Origin: Actinoalloteichus_B caeruleus
Lineage (GTDB): Bacteria; Actinomycetota; Actinomycetes; Mycobacteriales; Pseudonocardiaceae
Assembly (NCBI RefSeq): GCF_000718005.1
Contig: NZ_JODV01000017.1
DNA: 64,000 nt
Reading direction: 5' to 3' (one strand)
Shown in pieces: positions 42,849 to 51,541 of the stretch; within the stretch, counting starts at the first letter, position 1, and every line of letters begins with the position of its first letter. The notes beneath the pieces were generated by a model, which was given only the letters and a program-made list of their open reading frames with translations, was not told the DNA's origin and made no database searches. A program made the translations under genes and the position numbers.

Positions 42849-45767
42849 TCAACCGGCCTCGTCCTCCTCCGGGGGCAGGAGTTCGAGCAGCAGCGCGTGG
42901 ACCACCGCGTCGCCGTCCGTGAAGACGATCCGCAGTTCCGCCACGCCGGCGTCCGTCTCGACCTCGGCGTCCAGGACCGCGTCCCGGCTACCGGGGGGCA
43001 CGGTGAGCGGCACGGCCGGCGCACCGCCGACCCCGGGGCGGAACTCGATCCTCGCCCCGGCCGCCCCCGGTCGACCGCCGGTCTCCGGGGTGGACGCCCG
43101 CACGGTGATCCGATGTCGGCCGGCGGGGAACGAGACCCGGTGGAAGGCCAGCCAGGCCCCGTTCCGGCCCGCGACGGCGGTGCCCGAGAGCGGCGTGTCC
43201 GGCACCAGGTGGACACCGCCCTGGTCGTCGAAGGAGTCCGCGGCCGTCCAGCGGCCGTGCAGCACGCGCGGTGGGACACGCTCTCCCAGGACGAGCAGGG
43301 AGGTGGTGGCCCGCTGGTCCGCCGAGGACGCTCCCACGGAGAACTCGTGCTCGGCGTGTTCGACGGTCCACCGGTCCGACGCGGTGTTCCAGGTGGCGAG
43401 CTCCTGCGCGGCGACCACGAACTCGACGGTGCGGCGCTCGCCGGCCCGCAGGCGCAGCCGGCGGAAGCCCCGGAGGCGTCGCCGGGGTTGGCGCCAGCAC
43501 GACGTCAGGTGACGGGAGTAGAGCTGCACCACCTCGTCACCGTCGCGGTCGCCGCTGTTGGTGACCTCGACGCTCAGCGTGACCACCGCGTCCGGGGCGA
43601 GGGTCGAGGTGTCGGCGCGCAGCGGTCCGTAGTCGAATCTGGTGTAGGAGAGCCCGTGCCCGAAGGGGTAGAGCGGCTCTCCCCGGTGGTACAGGTAGGT
43701 GCTGGCCGCGCTGATGATGTCGTAGTCGAACGGGTCGGGCAGGTCCCGGGTGCTCCGGTACCAGGTCTGGGGCAGTCGCCCTCCCGGCGAGTGGTCACCG
43801 AAGAGCACCTCCCCCAACGCGGTCCCCTGCTCCTGCCCGCCGTGCGCCGTCCAGAGGATCGCCGGCACCCGTTCGTCAGCCCACGGGATGGCCATCGGGT
43901 AGCCGCTGACGACGACCAGCACCGTGCGGGGGTTGGCTCCCACCACCCGCCGGAGCAGGTCCTCCTGAACGGGAGGGAGCTCGATGTCGGGGCGGTCCTC
44001 GGTCTCGCGACCGTTGATGTGCGGGTCGTTGCCGAGCACGACGATCGCGACGTCCGAGGCGGCGGCGGCGCCCTCCGCCCGCCGGGCACCGGAGTCGACG
44101 ACATCCACCAGGAACGCGGTCGCCTCCTGCTCGTCCTCCGCGTCGGCGGTGAGCACGCCTTCGGGATCGCACCGGACCCACCTGTCGAGTGCCCGGTTCC
44201 GCAGGCGACGGGTTCCTCCCGGCCCGGCCCGGAGCTCGAAGGTCTCCCGGACGACCCACTCTCCCGGCGTGACCCGGTCGTTGAGGAGGTGGCCGTCCGG
44301 ATGGGCGGCGACGTACCGCGCGTTGGGCACGGCCCGGAGGGTCACCGCCTCGTTGCCCCAGTCGAACAGGTCGAACAGGGCCTCGTCCGACCGCGCGGTC
44401 TCCGTCGCCACCGCGATCCGCAGCGGGGACGTGCCCGTCGGGTCGGCGCGCACCTCCCGGCCATCCGCCGCGCGGAGCGCGACCCGGTCCACCGCCTCCA
44501 CGGTGGTCACCTCGCCGTCGAAGGCGGCCTCGATCCCGGCCGACGGTGTGATCCGGTAGGGCAGGGTTCCGCTGTACCAGTCCTCGAAGAGCGTGTCCGC
44601 GTGCCACCCGATGACCGCCAGGCGGCGGATCCGGTCGCGGTCCAGTGGGAGGGTCTCGTCCTCGTTCCTGAGCAGGACGAGCGCCTGGCGCGCGGCCTCC
44701 GCCGCGAGGTCGCGGTGGGAGGGGCGGTTGATGACCTCCGAGGTGAGCCCCGCGTAGGGGTTGTGCTCGGGCGGGTCGAACTCCCCGAGCCGGAACCGGA
44801 CGGCCAGCAGGCGGCGGACCGCGGTGTCCACGTCGTCCTCGGTGATCAGCCCGCGGTCGAGGGCGGTGCTCAGCTGCTGGATGGTGTGGTCGGAGTCGCG
44901 GTCGTGCTCGGTGAAGCTGTCCACCCCGGCGCGGAGCGCGGCCGCGAACCCCGCGGGGTGATCGGGCAGGTACCCCTGGGACCCGGCGATGTTGGAGGGT
45001 GCGTAGGCGTCGCTGAACACGGCCAGTCCCGGGCCCGCCCACTCGCGGAGGGTGTCGTTGATCAGGGGTGAGAGGTGGGCGGGCCGCCCGTTGACCAGGT
45101 TGTAGGAGGGCATCACCGCCACCGCCGCACCGGCCCGCAGCGGGATCTCGAAAGCCGGCAGCTCGTACTCGTGGAGCACACGGGGACGCAGGTCGGACGA
45201 GGTGGTGTCCCGGTCGGTCTCGTTGTTGTACCCGAGGAAGTGCTTGAGCGTGGGCGCCGTCCTCCAGTACCGGGGGTGGTGGCCCCGCAGCCCCGCCGCG
45301 TAGGCGGTGGCCAGTGTTCCGGTGAGCAGCGGGTCCTCCGCGTACCCCTCCTCGTTGCGCCCCCACCTCGGGTCGCGCAACGGGTTGACGACGGGTGCCC
45401 AGACGTTGAGCCCGCCGCCCCGGTCCGGGTTGTCGTGGTGGAAGCCGCGAACCTCGTCGCCCACGGCGGAACCGATCCGCTCGACCAGTTCGGGGTTCCA
45501 GGTCGCGCCCAGCCCGACCGCCTGGGGGAAGACGGTCGCCGGCCCGAGCCAGGCCAGGCCGTGCAGCACCTCACCACCGGTGCGGAACTCGGCCATGCCC
45601 AGCTCGGGCACGGCGGGTTGGACCTGGTGGAGCAGGGCGATCCGGGTGCGGAGGTCCAGTCGACCGAGCAGGTCGTCCACCCTCACCGGGATCGGGAGCT
45701 CCGGGTCGAGGTAGGCCCGAGATTCGCCGCCGACCGGTTCCGGGGCGCGCCGTTCGTTGGCAGCCAC
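42849..45767 (-). CDS. GH3 family beta-glycosidase
   Basis: A 972-residue glycoside hydrolase of family 3 (beta-glucosidase/xylosidase type). The (alpha/beta)8 domain holds the signature KHF motif (K175-H176 in LKHFLGYNNE) and the nucleophile Asp253 in AVFSDAYAPS. A second alpha/beta domain with GNDPHINGRETEDR follows; a PA14- or lectin-like insertion interrupts it (about 470-610), then a fibronectin III-like domain and a C-terminal beta-sandwich that may bind sugar. No signal peptide is visible, so it acts inside the cell. The GTG at 45767 has GGAGG 6 bases upstream. It reads into lacI with a 172-base gap that holds an operator. Confidence 0.9.
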   Translation of the reverse strand: MAANERRAPEPVGGESRAYLDPELPIPVRVDDLLGRLDLRTRIALLHQVQPAVPELGMAEFRTGGEVLHGLAWLGPATVFPQAVGLGATWNPELVERIGSAVGDEVRGFHHDNPDRGGGLNVWAPVVNPLRDPRWGRNEEGYAEDPLLTGTLATAYAAGLRGHHPRYWRTAPTLKHFLGYNNETDRDTTSSDLRPRVLHEYELPAFEIPLRAGAAVAVMPSYNLVNGRPAHLSPLINDTLREWAGPGLAVFSDAYAPSNIAGSQGYLPDHPAGFAAALRAGVDSFTEHDRDSDHTIQQLSTALDRGLITEDDVDTAVRRLLAVRFRLGEFDPPEHNPYAGLTSEVINRPSHRDLAAEAARQALVLLRNEDETLPLDRDRIRRLAVIGWHADTLFEDWYSGTLPYRITPSAGIEAAFDGEVTTVEAVDRVALRAADGREVRADPTGTSPLRIAVATETARSDEALFDLFDWGNEAVTLRAVPNARYVAAHPDGHLLNDRVTPGEWVVRETFELRAGPGGTRRLRNRALDRWVRCDPEGVLTADAEDEQEATAFLVDVVDSGARRAEGAAAASDVAIVVLGNDPHINGRETEDRPDIELPPVQEDLLRRVVGANPRTVLVVVSGYPMAIPWADERVPAILWTAHGGQEQGTALGEVLFGDHSPGGRLPQTWYRSTRDLPDPFDYDIISAASTYLYHRGEPLYPFGHGLSYTRFDYGPLRADTSTLAPDAVVTLSVEVTNSGDRDGDEVVQLYSRHLTSCWRQPRRRLRGFRRLRLRAGERRTVEFVVAAQELATWNTASDRWTVEHAEHEFSVGASSADQRATTSLLVLGERVPPRVLHGRWTAADSFDDQGGVHLVPDTPLSGTAVAGRNGAWLAFHRVSFPAGRHRITVRASTPETGGRPGAAGARIEFRPGVGGAPAVPLTVPPGSRDAVLDAEVETDAGVAELRIVFTDGDAVVHALLLELLPPEEDEAG

Positions 45768-45841
45768 TCCTGACCTCCGTCCGCTCCGTCGCGTCCGCGT
45801 CGTTCCACGCCCACTGGTTCCGGCGGATGAGGCGCCCACCA

Positions 45842-45855
45842 GTCGAACATTCGAC
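45842..45855. promoter_or_regulatory. Palindrome upstream of the GH3 gene
   Basis: GTCGAACATTCGAC is a 6-bp inverted repeat with a 2-base centre, 75 bases upstream of the GH3 start. It lies 20 bases from the LacI-type site at 45876-45889 and may be a second operator or part of the promoter. Confidence 0.4.
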
Positions 45856-45875
45856 GAATACCCTGTCGAACGAAT

Positions 45876-45889
45876 TCGAAGCGCTTCGA
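45876..45889. promoter_or_regulatory. LacI-type operator upstream of the GH3 gene
   Basis: TCGAAGCGCTTCGA is a perfect 14-bp palindrome with the central CG typical of LacI-family operators. It lies about 110 bases upstream of the GH3 start and matches a near-copy before lacI at 42708-42721. Confidence 0.7.
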
Positions 45890-46440
45890 TTCCACCGCTA
45901 CTCCGGCGGATTCGCGAATTCGATCGGCATGAAACTGGCACAACCGGGCGAGGCCGTCAAGAGTCGTCCCGCAATTCCCCCGGCCGGTTGGGCGGCCTCG
46001 TTGACTTCGGGAACTCGCGGACTACCGTGCCGCGCTCGCGCACGGCGGAGGTGCCGGCACTGCGCCGCCCGGCCCAGTGACCGTCCCGGCGCGGCGGGCC
46101 GCACTGCTCCGACCGGCCCTCCTCGTTCGACGACAGCGCCGCGGCCCCGCCGGGCACGGCGGTACCGGCGCACGGCCGGATCGGGCCAACCCCGGCGCCA
46201 CACTGGCCAGGGGTCGGGCTCGGGGCCCGCCGCCGTGCGCACGCCCCACCCGAGTCGTGACCTGCCCGGGGACGAACGTCGTGTCCCGCCGGGACCGCCT
46301 CGGCGACGGGGACGTCCCCTGCCCCGCGCGGAGCCACGTCGCCGGATCGCCGTGGTGGGGGCGAGCGCGCGGAGCGCGGTTCGACCGGCGCGTGATGGGA
46401 CGAGCTCGGTTCCCCGTGCCGGGACCACCTACCCCACCAG

Positions 46441-46500
46441 CTTTCCGAATCGGAATCCCCCTGCCTTTCCGAATCGGATTTCCCTGCTTTTCCGAATCGG
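46441..46500. repeat. Three direct copies of a near-palindromic 12-13 bp motif
   Basis: The motif CTTTCCGAATCGG occurs at 46441-46453, 46465-46477 and, with one extra T, 46487-46500. The copies are spaced by about 22-24 bases, near two helical turns. The core CCGAATCGG is a palindrome apart from its centre. This fits an array of binding sites for a dimeric regulator, but no promoter is identified. Confidence 0.7.
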
Positions 46501-46738
46501 GCACCCCCGGCGGGGAGTTCGCCGATCCCATTGGCGTTCACACCGGTTCTGGGTCCCGCACGGAACGTGCGACCCAACCCCGAGATTGGATCACGAAATC
46601 ATCACGAATGAAAAGCGGTGTACCCGGCGAGCGACTCCGCGCGAAATCGCGACCGCGGCCCCGTTGCCGGGTCCCTCGAATGGTCCGGGGCGCGGGCCGC
46701 CGACCGACCGGACGCGCGCCGCTCGGTATCCCGGACCG

Positions 46739-46909
46739 TCAGCGCTCTCGAACGAACAGCAGACCGGACCGGCCCGGAGCGGCCCGGAACCGGCGGGCGA
46801 GGAGGCGGGCTCCGACGGGCAGCCACACCGCGAAGGCGGCGTTCTCGGTCGCGGCCGAACCGTACAGCAGCAGGTCGACGGCGAGCGCGCGCACCGTGCC
46901 CGTGTAGAC
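46739..46909 (-). pseudogene. Coding-like C-terminal fragment, possible gene remnant
   Basis: About 56 codons ending in TGA show the strong G/C third-position bias of real genes here. The peptide contains the hydrophobic segment LLLYGSAATENAAFAVWLPVG followed by RLLARRFRAAPGRSG, given by its ends as LLLYGSAAT...AVWLPVG, as in a protein's C-terminus or a single membrane helix. Upstream of about 46910 the same frame loses the coding pattern, and no ribosome site precedes the internal GTG at 46894. It could be the end of a decayed gene or a very small protein. No family is recognised. Confidence 0.35.
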
Positions 46910-47196
46910 AGGGCCCGCGACGGCCCCACCTGGGGCACGCCAGCCACCGCTGCCCGTTCGCCCACGCACGGCCCGTCCAGTGCCCTTCCGACTTCCTCGC
47001 GGCACGGTGTCCCGTCTCCTTCCGCTCTCGCCGGGCGGGACCGGCTCGCGGCCATCGTGCTGGAGGCGTGGTGGACACCACAAGCGGGAAATGTCCACGG
47101 TTCGTCCGTGGTCGGTGGTCATTTCGGCGGTACCGCCAGCCCCACCCCCCGGACGCCTCGCTCATCGGGTGCGGACGCACCGACGTCGAGATCGGA

Positions 47197-48156
47197 TCAG
47201 GGAACGACGATGACGTACACGTGCACCGGTAGACCGTCCGGGAGGAAGAAATTCCCGTCGGCGTCGGTCATCTTCCATTCCGTCAGGCTGTGCCCGAGGG
47301 ACCAGGGCGCTCGCATCGGCACGCTGACCAGAGCCGTCTCGCCGGGTGCGGTGGGTGGGATCGGAACGCGCCGGGGCGCCTGGCACGAGTCCGGGTCGTC
47401 CGGGCCGAGGCGCTGGAGGTAGCGGTGCCGCCAGAAGACGCTCCCGGTGTTCGCGAGTTCCCAGATCTTCACGAAGTCCTCGCCCCGGTGCACGGTCGTG
47501 CCGTCCGGGTAGTTCACGTCCCTCCGGAGCTCGGAGTCGTCGCCTGGCACGAGTCGTCGGGTCGTGCTCAACGGGTCGCGCACCACCGCCTCCAGGCCCG
47601 GGGTCCCCGCACCAGCCGAGGGGAAGGTCGTCGTGGTGATCTCGATCCCCAGCAGCGCCCCGGCGCGCAGCGCCCAGGTCGTGCGGCGGGGCGCCCAGCT
47701 GGGTAGCCAGCGCGTCGGCGGGGACGGTGCCTCCTGCGGCACGGCCGTGCGGGCGGGTACGGCCTGGCCGGTGGCCCGGCGGTCGGGAACGCGCAGGGCG
47801 GCCGCCCCCAGTACCGGGGGCTCGCACGCTGGCTCCTCGTCCAGGCCGTCGAGCCGGGCCCGAGCGCGTTCCCAACGGCCGCGCCACTCGGTGAGCACCT
47901 CCTCGGCGTCGCGTTCCAGGACTCCGACGGCGAGGCAGCGAACGAACTCCCAGGTGGTCTCCCAGGAGGGCAGTTCCCGGCCTCGGGCGGCCGCCGACAA
48001 CGAGGACTTGCAGGCCACCGCCCCGAGCCGGCCGCTCATCGCCTCGAAGGACGGATCACCGGCGCGCTGCTTGAGCTCCCAGAGCCGTGCCGCGAACTCC
48101 GCGACCGGTCCGGCGTTCGGGTCCGGGGTGCGCGGTTTGCGTCCACGTTTGGCCAT
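47197..48156 (-). CDS. NBR1-Ig-like domain protein with an N-terminal helical, HTH-like region
   Basis: A 319-residue protein with an NBR1-type immunoglobulin-like domain at its C-terminus (about 215-319), recognisable by VHRGEDFVKIWELANTG, the tryptophan in FWRHRYL and a late MTDADGNFFLPDGLPVHV strand. Prokaryotic NBR1-Ig domains occur in actinomycetes, usually fused to DNA-binding or enzyme domains; function unknown. The N-terminal ~110 residues are helical and charged, with a GRLGAVACKSSLSAAARGRELPSW segment, given by its ends as SGRLGAV...ARGRELPSW, that resembles the helix-turn-helix of XRE-like regulators. A Pro/Arg-rich linker joins the halves. No signal peptide or clear membrane helix. 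The ATG at 48156 is chosen; GTG 48186 is possible. Confidence 0.75.
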   Translation of the reverse strand: MAKRGRKPRTPDPNAGPVAEFAARLWELKQRAGDPSFEAMSGRLGAVACKSSLSAAARGRELPSWETTWEFVRCLAVGVLERDAEEVLTEWRGRWERARARLDGLDEEPACEPPVLGAAALRVPDRRATGQAVPARTAVPQEAPSPPTRWLPSWAPRRTTWALRAGALLGIEITTTTFPSAGAGTPGLEAVVRDPLSTTRRLVPGDDSELRRDVNYPDGTTVHRGEDFVKIWELANTGSVFWRHRYLQRLGPDDPDSCQAPRRVPIPPTAPGETALVSVPMRAPWSLGHSLTEWKMTDADGNFFLPDGLPVHVYVIVVP

Positions 48157-48829
48157 CGGTGCGTGATCACCCGCTCCACTGTCCACAGTGTCCCGCCAGG
48201 TGCCTCCGGCGGGCGTCCGGCTGACATCTTGCAGACCTGGTCTCCGCTGTTCGGCGCACCCGCTGGTTGATCACCCGATTCCGCACCCGTACCACCCGGT
48301 CGGGGTCCTGGCGGACGAACGCCGGAGGCGGACCGGCTCCGCTGTTCCGGCGGGCGGGCCAGGACCGGGGCCTCCGGGAGGGCGAGGGGCCCGTCGACGG
48401 GAACGACCGATGTTCGCGCCGGATGGGCGGCGGGGCAAGATACCCGGGGGCACCGGACGGTCGACGGCACGAGTTGCCGATCGCCGGTGCTGGAACGAGC
48501 ATGGTTGCGGCAGGGCGCAACCGACACCGGAGAGGGCGGTCCATGATCTCGGCCGTATCCAGGCGGGACCGCCGGCACCTGCCGAGGGCCGTTCCCTCGG
48601 CCTCCCGCGCGGTCACCCGGCCCGCTCGCCGACCACGCCCCGCCGCGGCTCGGCTCGCGGACCCGGCTCCCCCGCGCACCGCGAACGGGCGCACGACCGC
48701 TCCCTCGGCGCGCGGCGTCGGCAGACCCGGGTGGGCCCGCCGGTGCCTCGGCGCGGCGGGCAGGACGCGTTGGGGCTGGTCGACCGGATGGACCACGCGG
48801 AACCGGACCGCGCGGAACGAGGAGGCGTG
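48157..48829. other. Region between the NBR1-Ig and crtI genes
   Basis: About 670 bases that should contain two divergent promoters. The crtI frame is open upstream, but the extension is arginine/glycine-rich and looks non-coding. A separate small candidate ORF lies at 48543-48830. No geranylgeranyl diphosphate synthase gene is present here. Confidence 0.5.
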
Positions 48830-48830
48830 A
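48543..48830 (+). CDS. Candidate small Arg/Ala-rich ORF overlapping crtI
   Basis: A 95-codon frame starts at an ATG preceded by GGAGAGG and ends with TGA overlapping the crtI ATG (TGATG). Third-position GC is about 87%, close to real genes, and the overlap is typical of coupled genes. However the product is low-complexity (Arg, Ala, Pro, Thr) with no recognisable domain. It may be a real leader gene of the carotenoid operon or chance. Confidence 0.25.
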   Translation: MISAVSRRDRRHLPRAVPSASRAVTRPARRPRPAAARLADPAPPRTANGRTTAPSARGVGRPGWARRCLGAAGRTRWGWSTGWTTRNRTARNEEA

Positions 48831-50422
48831 TGCGGACCGTTCCGGGACGCACGGACCATGTGGTCGTCGTGGGCGCCGGCCTCGCCGGCCTCTCCGCCAC
48901 CCTGCACCTGCTGGGCGCCGGCCGGCGCGTGACCGTGGTCGAGCGGGACCCGCTGCCCGGTGGGCGCATGGGGTTGGCCGAGATCGACGGGTACCGGATG
49001 GACACCGGGCCCACCGTGTTGACGATGCCCGACCTGGTGGCCGAGCCCCTCGCGGCCGTCGGGCGCCCGTTGGAGTCCGTGCTGGACCTCGTTCGGCTCG
49101 ACCCCGCCTACCAGGCGAGGTTCGCCGACGGCAGCGTGCTCGACGTGCACACCGACGGTGACAGGATGGAGCAGGCCGTCCGCGAGTTCGCCGGTCCGGT
49201 CGAGGCCGCCGGCTACCGCCGGCTCCGCCGATGGCTGACCGACCTCTACCGCGCCGAGTACGACGACTTCATCGACGCGAACTTCGACTCACCGCTGGAC
49301 CTGTGCACCCCCCAGCTCGCCCGGCTGGTCGGGCTCGGCGCCTTCGGCAGGTTGGACCGCGCGGTGGGCCGTTTCCTGCGCGACCCCCGCCTGCGGCGGG
49401 TGTTCTCCTTCCAGGCGCTCTACGCCGGTGTCCAGCCGCGACAGGCCCTGGCCGTGTACGGGGTCATCGGATACATGGACACCGTCGCCGGCGTCTACTT
49501 CCCCCGAGGGGGGATGTGGCAGGTACCGAGGAGGTACGCCCAGGTGGCGGCGGAGTGCGGTGCCTCGTTCCGCTACGGGGCCGAGGTCGCCGAACTGGTG
49601 AGGTCGGGGGGGCGGGCCACCGGGGTCCGCACCGCCGACGGGGAACTCATCCCGTGCGACGCGGTGGTCCTCACCCCCGACCTGCCGGTCAGCTACCGCC
49701 TGCTCGGCCGGACGCCCCGGCGTCCCGTGCCGCTGCGGGCCTCGCCGTCCGCCGTCGTCGTCCACGCCGGTTCCACCGGTTCGTGGGCCGACCTCGGCCA
49801 CCACACGATCTCCTTCGGTGAGTCCTGGGCGGGCACCTTCGACGAGATCGTCAACAAGGGCAGGTTGATGAGCGACCCGTCGTTGCTGTTGACGAGACCG
49901 ACCGCGACCGACCCCTCGCTCGCGCCGCCCGGGCGGGAGCTCTGCTACCTCCTCGCGCCCTGCCCGAACCTGCGCACCGGCCGCCTGGACTGGGACCGCA
50001 TCGGCCCGGCCTACGCGGAGGAGATGATCCAGGTGATCGAACGGCGCCACCTGCCCGGGTTCGGGGGCTCCCTGGAGGCACGGCAGGTGCACACCCCGTC
50101 GCACTGGGCAGACCGGGGGCTCCTCGACGGTTCCCCCTTCAGCGCGGCGCACACCTTCGCCCAGACCGGACCCTTCCGACCGGGGAACCTGCCTCGTGGA
50201 CTCGACAACGTCGTCCTCGCGGGGGCCGGCACCACGCCCGGGGTCGGCATCCCGACGGTGTTGGTGTCCGGCAAACTCGCCGCCGCCCGCATCACCGGGC
50301 TCGGCTCGCGGCGCGCACCAGGCGGGTCCGTGCCCCGTTCGGCACGGGCGCGGACGGGCCCAACCGACACCGGCCCCCGCACCGCACCGGACACCCTGCC
50401 GGCCCGGGGCCCGATCCCGTGA
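48830..50422 (+). CDS. crtI: Phytoene desaturase
   Basis: A 530-residue FAD-dependent desaturase that turns phytoene into lycopene by successive dehydrogenation. The dinucleotide motif is VVVVGAGLAGLSATLHLLGAG followed by ERDPLPGGRMG, given by its ends as VVVVGAGLAG...LPGGRMG, and the C-terminal FAD motif reads GAGTTPGVGIPTVLVSGK. Length matches bacterial CrtI. The ATG at 48830 has GAGGAGG 4-5 bases upstream. The stop overlaps crtB (GTGA), so the two are coupled. A tail of about 35 Arg/Pro/Thr-rich residues after the FAD motif is unusual but has no known role. Confidence 0.93.
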   Translation: MRTVPGRTDHVVVVGAGLAGLSATLHLLGAGRRVTVVERDPLPGGRMGLAEIDGYRMDTGPTVLTMPDLVAEPLAAVGRPLESVLDLVRLDPAYQARFADGSVLDVHTDGDRMEQAVREFAGPVEAAGYRRLRRWLTDLYRAEYDDFIDANFDSPLDLCTPQLARLVGLGAFGRLDRAVGRFLRDPRLRRVFSFQALYAGVQPRQALAVYGVIGYMDTVAGVYFPRGGMWQVPRRYAQVAAECGASFRYGAEVAELVRSGGRATGVRTADGELIPCDAVVLTPDLPVSYRLLGRTPRRPVPLRASPSAVVVHAGSTGSWADLGHHTISFGESWAGTFDEIVNKGRLMSDPSLLLTRPTATDPSLAPPGRELCYLLAPCPNLRTGRLDWDRIGPAYAEEMIQVIERRHLPGFGGSLEARQVHTPSHWADRGLLDGSPFSAAHTFAQTGPFRPGNLPRGLDNVVLAGAGTTPGVGIPTVLVSGKLAAARITGLGSRRAPGGSVPRSARARTGPTDTGPRTAPDTLPARGPIP

Positions 50423-51486
50423 CCCGGAGGGAACTGGTCGCCGCCGGTGTGACGGACCCGGGTCTGCACCGGGCGTACCAGCGCTGCCGGGAGCTGCACG
50501 CGGCGCACGGACGGACCTACTACCTCGCCACCCGGCTGTTGGAACCGGCCCGACGGCCCGCGGTGCACGCGCTCTACGGCTTCGCCCGGCTGGTGGACGA
50601 CGTCGTCGACGACCTGGAGGGGATGCGGGACCAGGCGGCCAGGGCGGCGGAGCTGTCCGCGTTGGAGGCGGACCTGGTGACGGGGTTCCGATCCGGGCGC
50701 AGCGAACACCCCGTCCTGGCCGCCGTGGTCGACGTGGTCCGGCGCTACCGGATCGACACGTCCTACTTCCGCGACTTCATGCGGTCCATGCGGATGGACC
50801 TCACCGTCGACAGGTACCCGACCCGCCGGGCGCTGTCCGTCTACGTCCGGGGCTCGGCCGACGTCATCGGCCTCCAGGTCCTGCCGGTGCTGGGCACGGT
50901 GGTCCCCCGGGAGGAGGCCGCTCCCCACGCCGCCGCCCTGGGCACGGCTTTCCAGCTGACCAACTTCCTGCGCGACGTCGGGGAGGACCTGGACCGGGGC
51001 CGTGTCTACCTCCCCGAGGACGAGCTGGCGGAGTTCGGTGTGGACCGCGACCGGCTGGTGTGGTGCCGGGCTCGGGGCTGGCCGGACCGGCAGGTGCGCC
51101 GGGCGTTGGCCGACCAGGTCAGCAGGACCAGGGCGGTGTACCGGTTCGCCCAGCCGGGCATCGCGATGCTCGACCCCGTGTCCCGGCCCTGCGTGGCGGC
51201 GGCATTCACCCTGTACGGCGAAATCCTTGACCGCATCGAGGACCGTGACCACGACGTGTTCTCCGGCCGGGCGCGGGTGACCCGTCGACGACGACTGGCG
51301 GTCGGTCTCACCGGGATGGGGAGATCCCTCCTGGTCAGGGTCGCCGCCCGCGCCGCCCGGTCAGCCGGTTCCGGTGGCCGGTCGGGTGGACCGGCTCCCT
51401 CGCTCCCGCCCTCCCCAGAACAGGCGCGGGTACCGGTGAGGCGGCAAGGTTCGTCACGGAGCACCGGGTCGCCGACCGGCGTGTGA
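50419..51486 (+). CDS. crtB: Phytoene synthase
   Basis: A 355-residue squalene/phytoene synthase family enzyme, condensing two geranylgeranyl diphosphates to phytoene. Both aspartate-rich Mg-binding motifs are present: LVDDVVDDLEG near residue 55-65 and LRDVGEDLDRGRVYLP near 175-190. The start GTG overlaps the end of crtI by 4 bases. The C-terminal ~50 residues are a Pro/Ser/Gly/Arg-rich tail beyond the usual fold. The substrate-forming crtE gene is not in the window, so geranylgeranyl diphosphate must come from elsewhere. Confidence 0.93.
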   Translation: MTRRELVAAGVTDPGLHRAYQRCRELHAAHGRTYYLATRLLEPARRPAVHALYGFARLVDDVVDDLEGMRDQAARAAELSALEADLVTGFRSGRSEHPVLAAVVDVVRRYRIDTSYFRDFMRSMRMDLTVDRYPTRRALSVYVRGSADVIGLQVLPVLGTVVPREEAAPHAAALGTAFQLTNFLRDVGEDLDRGRVYLPEDELAEFGVDRDRLVWCRARGWPDRQVRRALADQVSRTRAVYRFAQPGIAMLDPVSRPCVAAAFTLYGEILDRIEDRDHDVFSGRARVTRRRRLAVGLTGMGRSLLVRVAARAARSAGSGGRSGGPAPSLPPSPEQARVPVRRQGSSRSTGSPTGV

Positions 51487-51541
51487 CGGTCGGCGACCGG
51501 GGTGCCCAGGCTGGATGTCGGCAGTGACTCGGAGGCGACAC

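Larger units (their letters stand above)
45890..47196. other. Gene-poor stretch, 1.3 kb
   Basis: No complete gene with normal codon bias is present. The stretch holds the triple repeat at 46441-46500 and a coding-like fragment at 46739-46909. The segment 46580-46620 is less GC-rich than its surroundings. It looks like eroded or regulatory DNA between the sugar locus and the NBR1-Ig gene. Confidence 0.5.

Noticed and set aside
45768..45941. Extension of the GH3 gene to 1030 residues
   Set aside because: The GTG at 45767 has GGAGG 6 bases upstream, and the extension covers the LacI-type operator.
46441..46500. CRISPR array
   Set aside because: Only three short repeats with spacers of about 9-11 bases, and no cas genes.
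48188..48829. Extension of crtI to 744 residues
   Set aside because: Low-complexity Arg/Gly/Pro sequence without domain; the ATG at 48830 has a strong ribosome site and the FAD motif follows.
48157..48829. A crtE-like gene upstream of crtI
   Set aside because: No prenyl synthase DDxxD motif or frame of adequate length with normal codon use.
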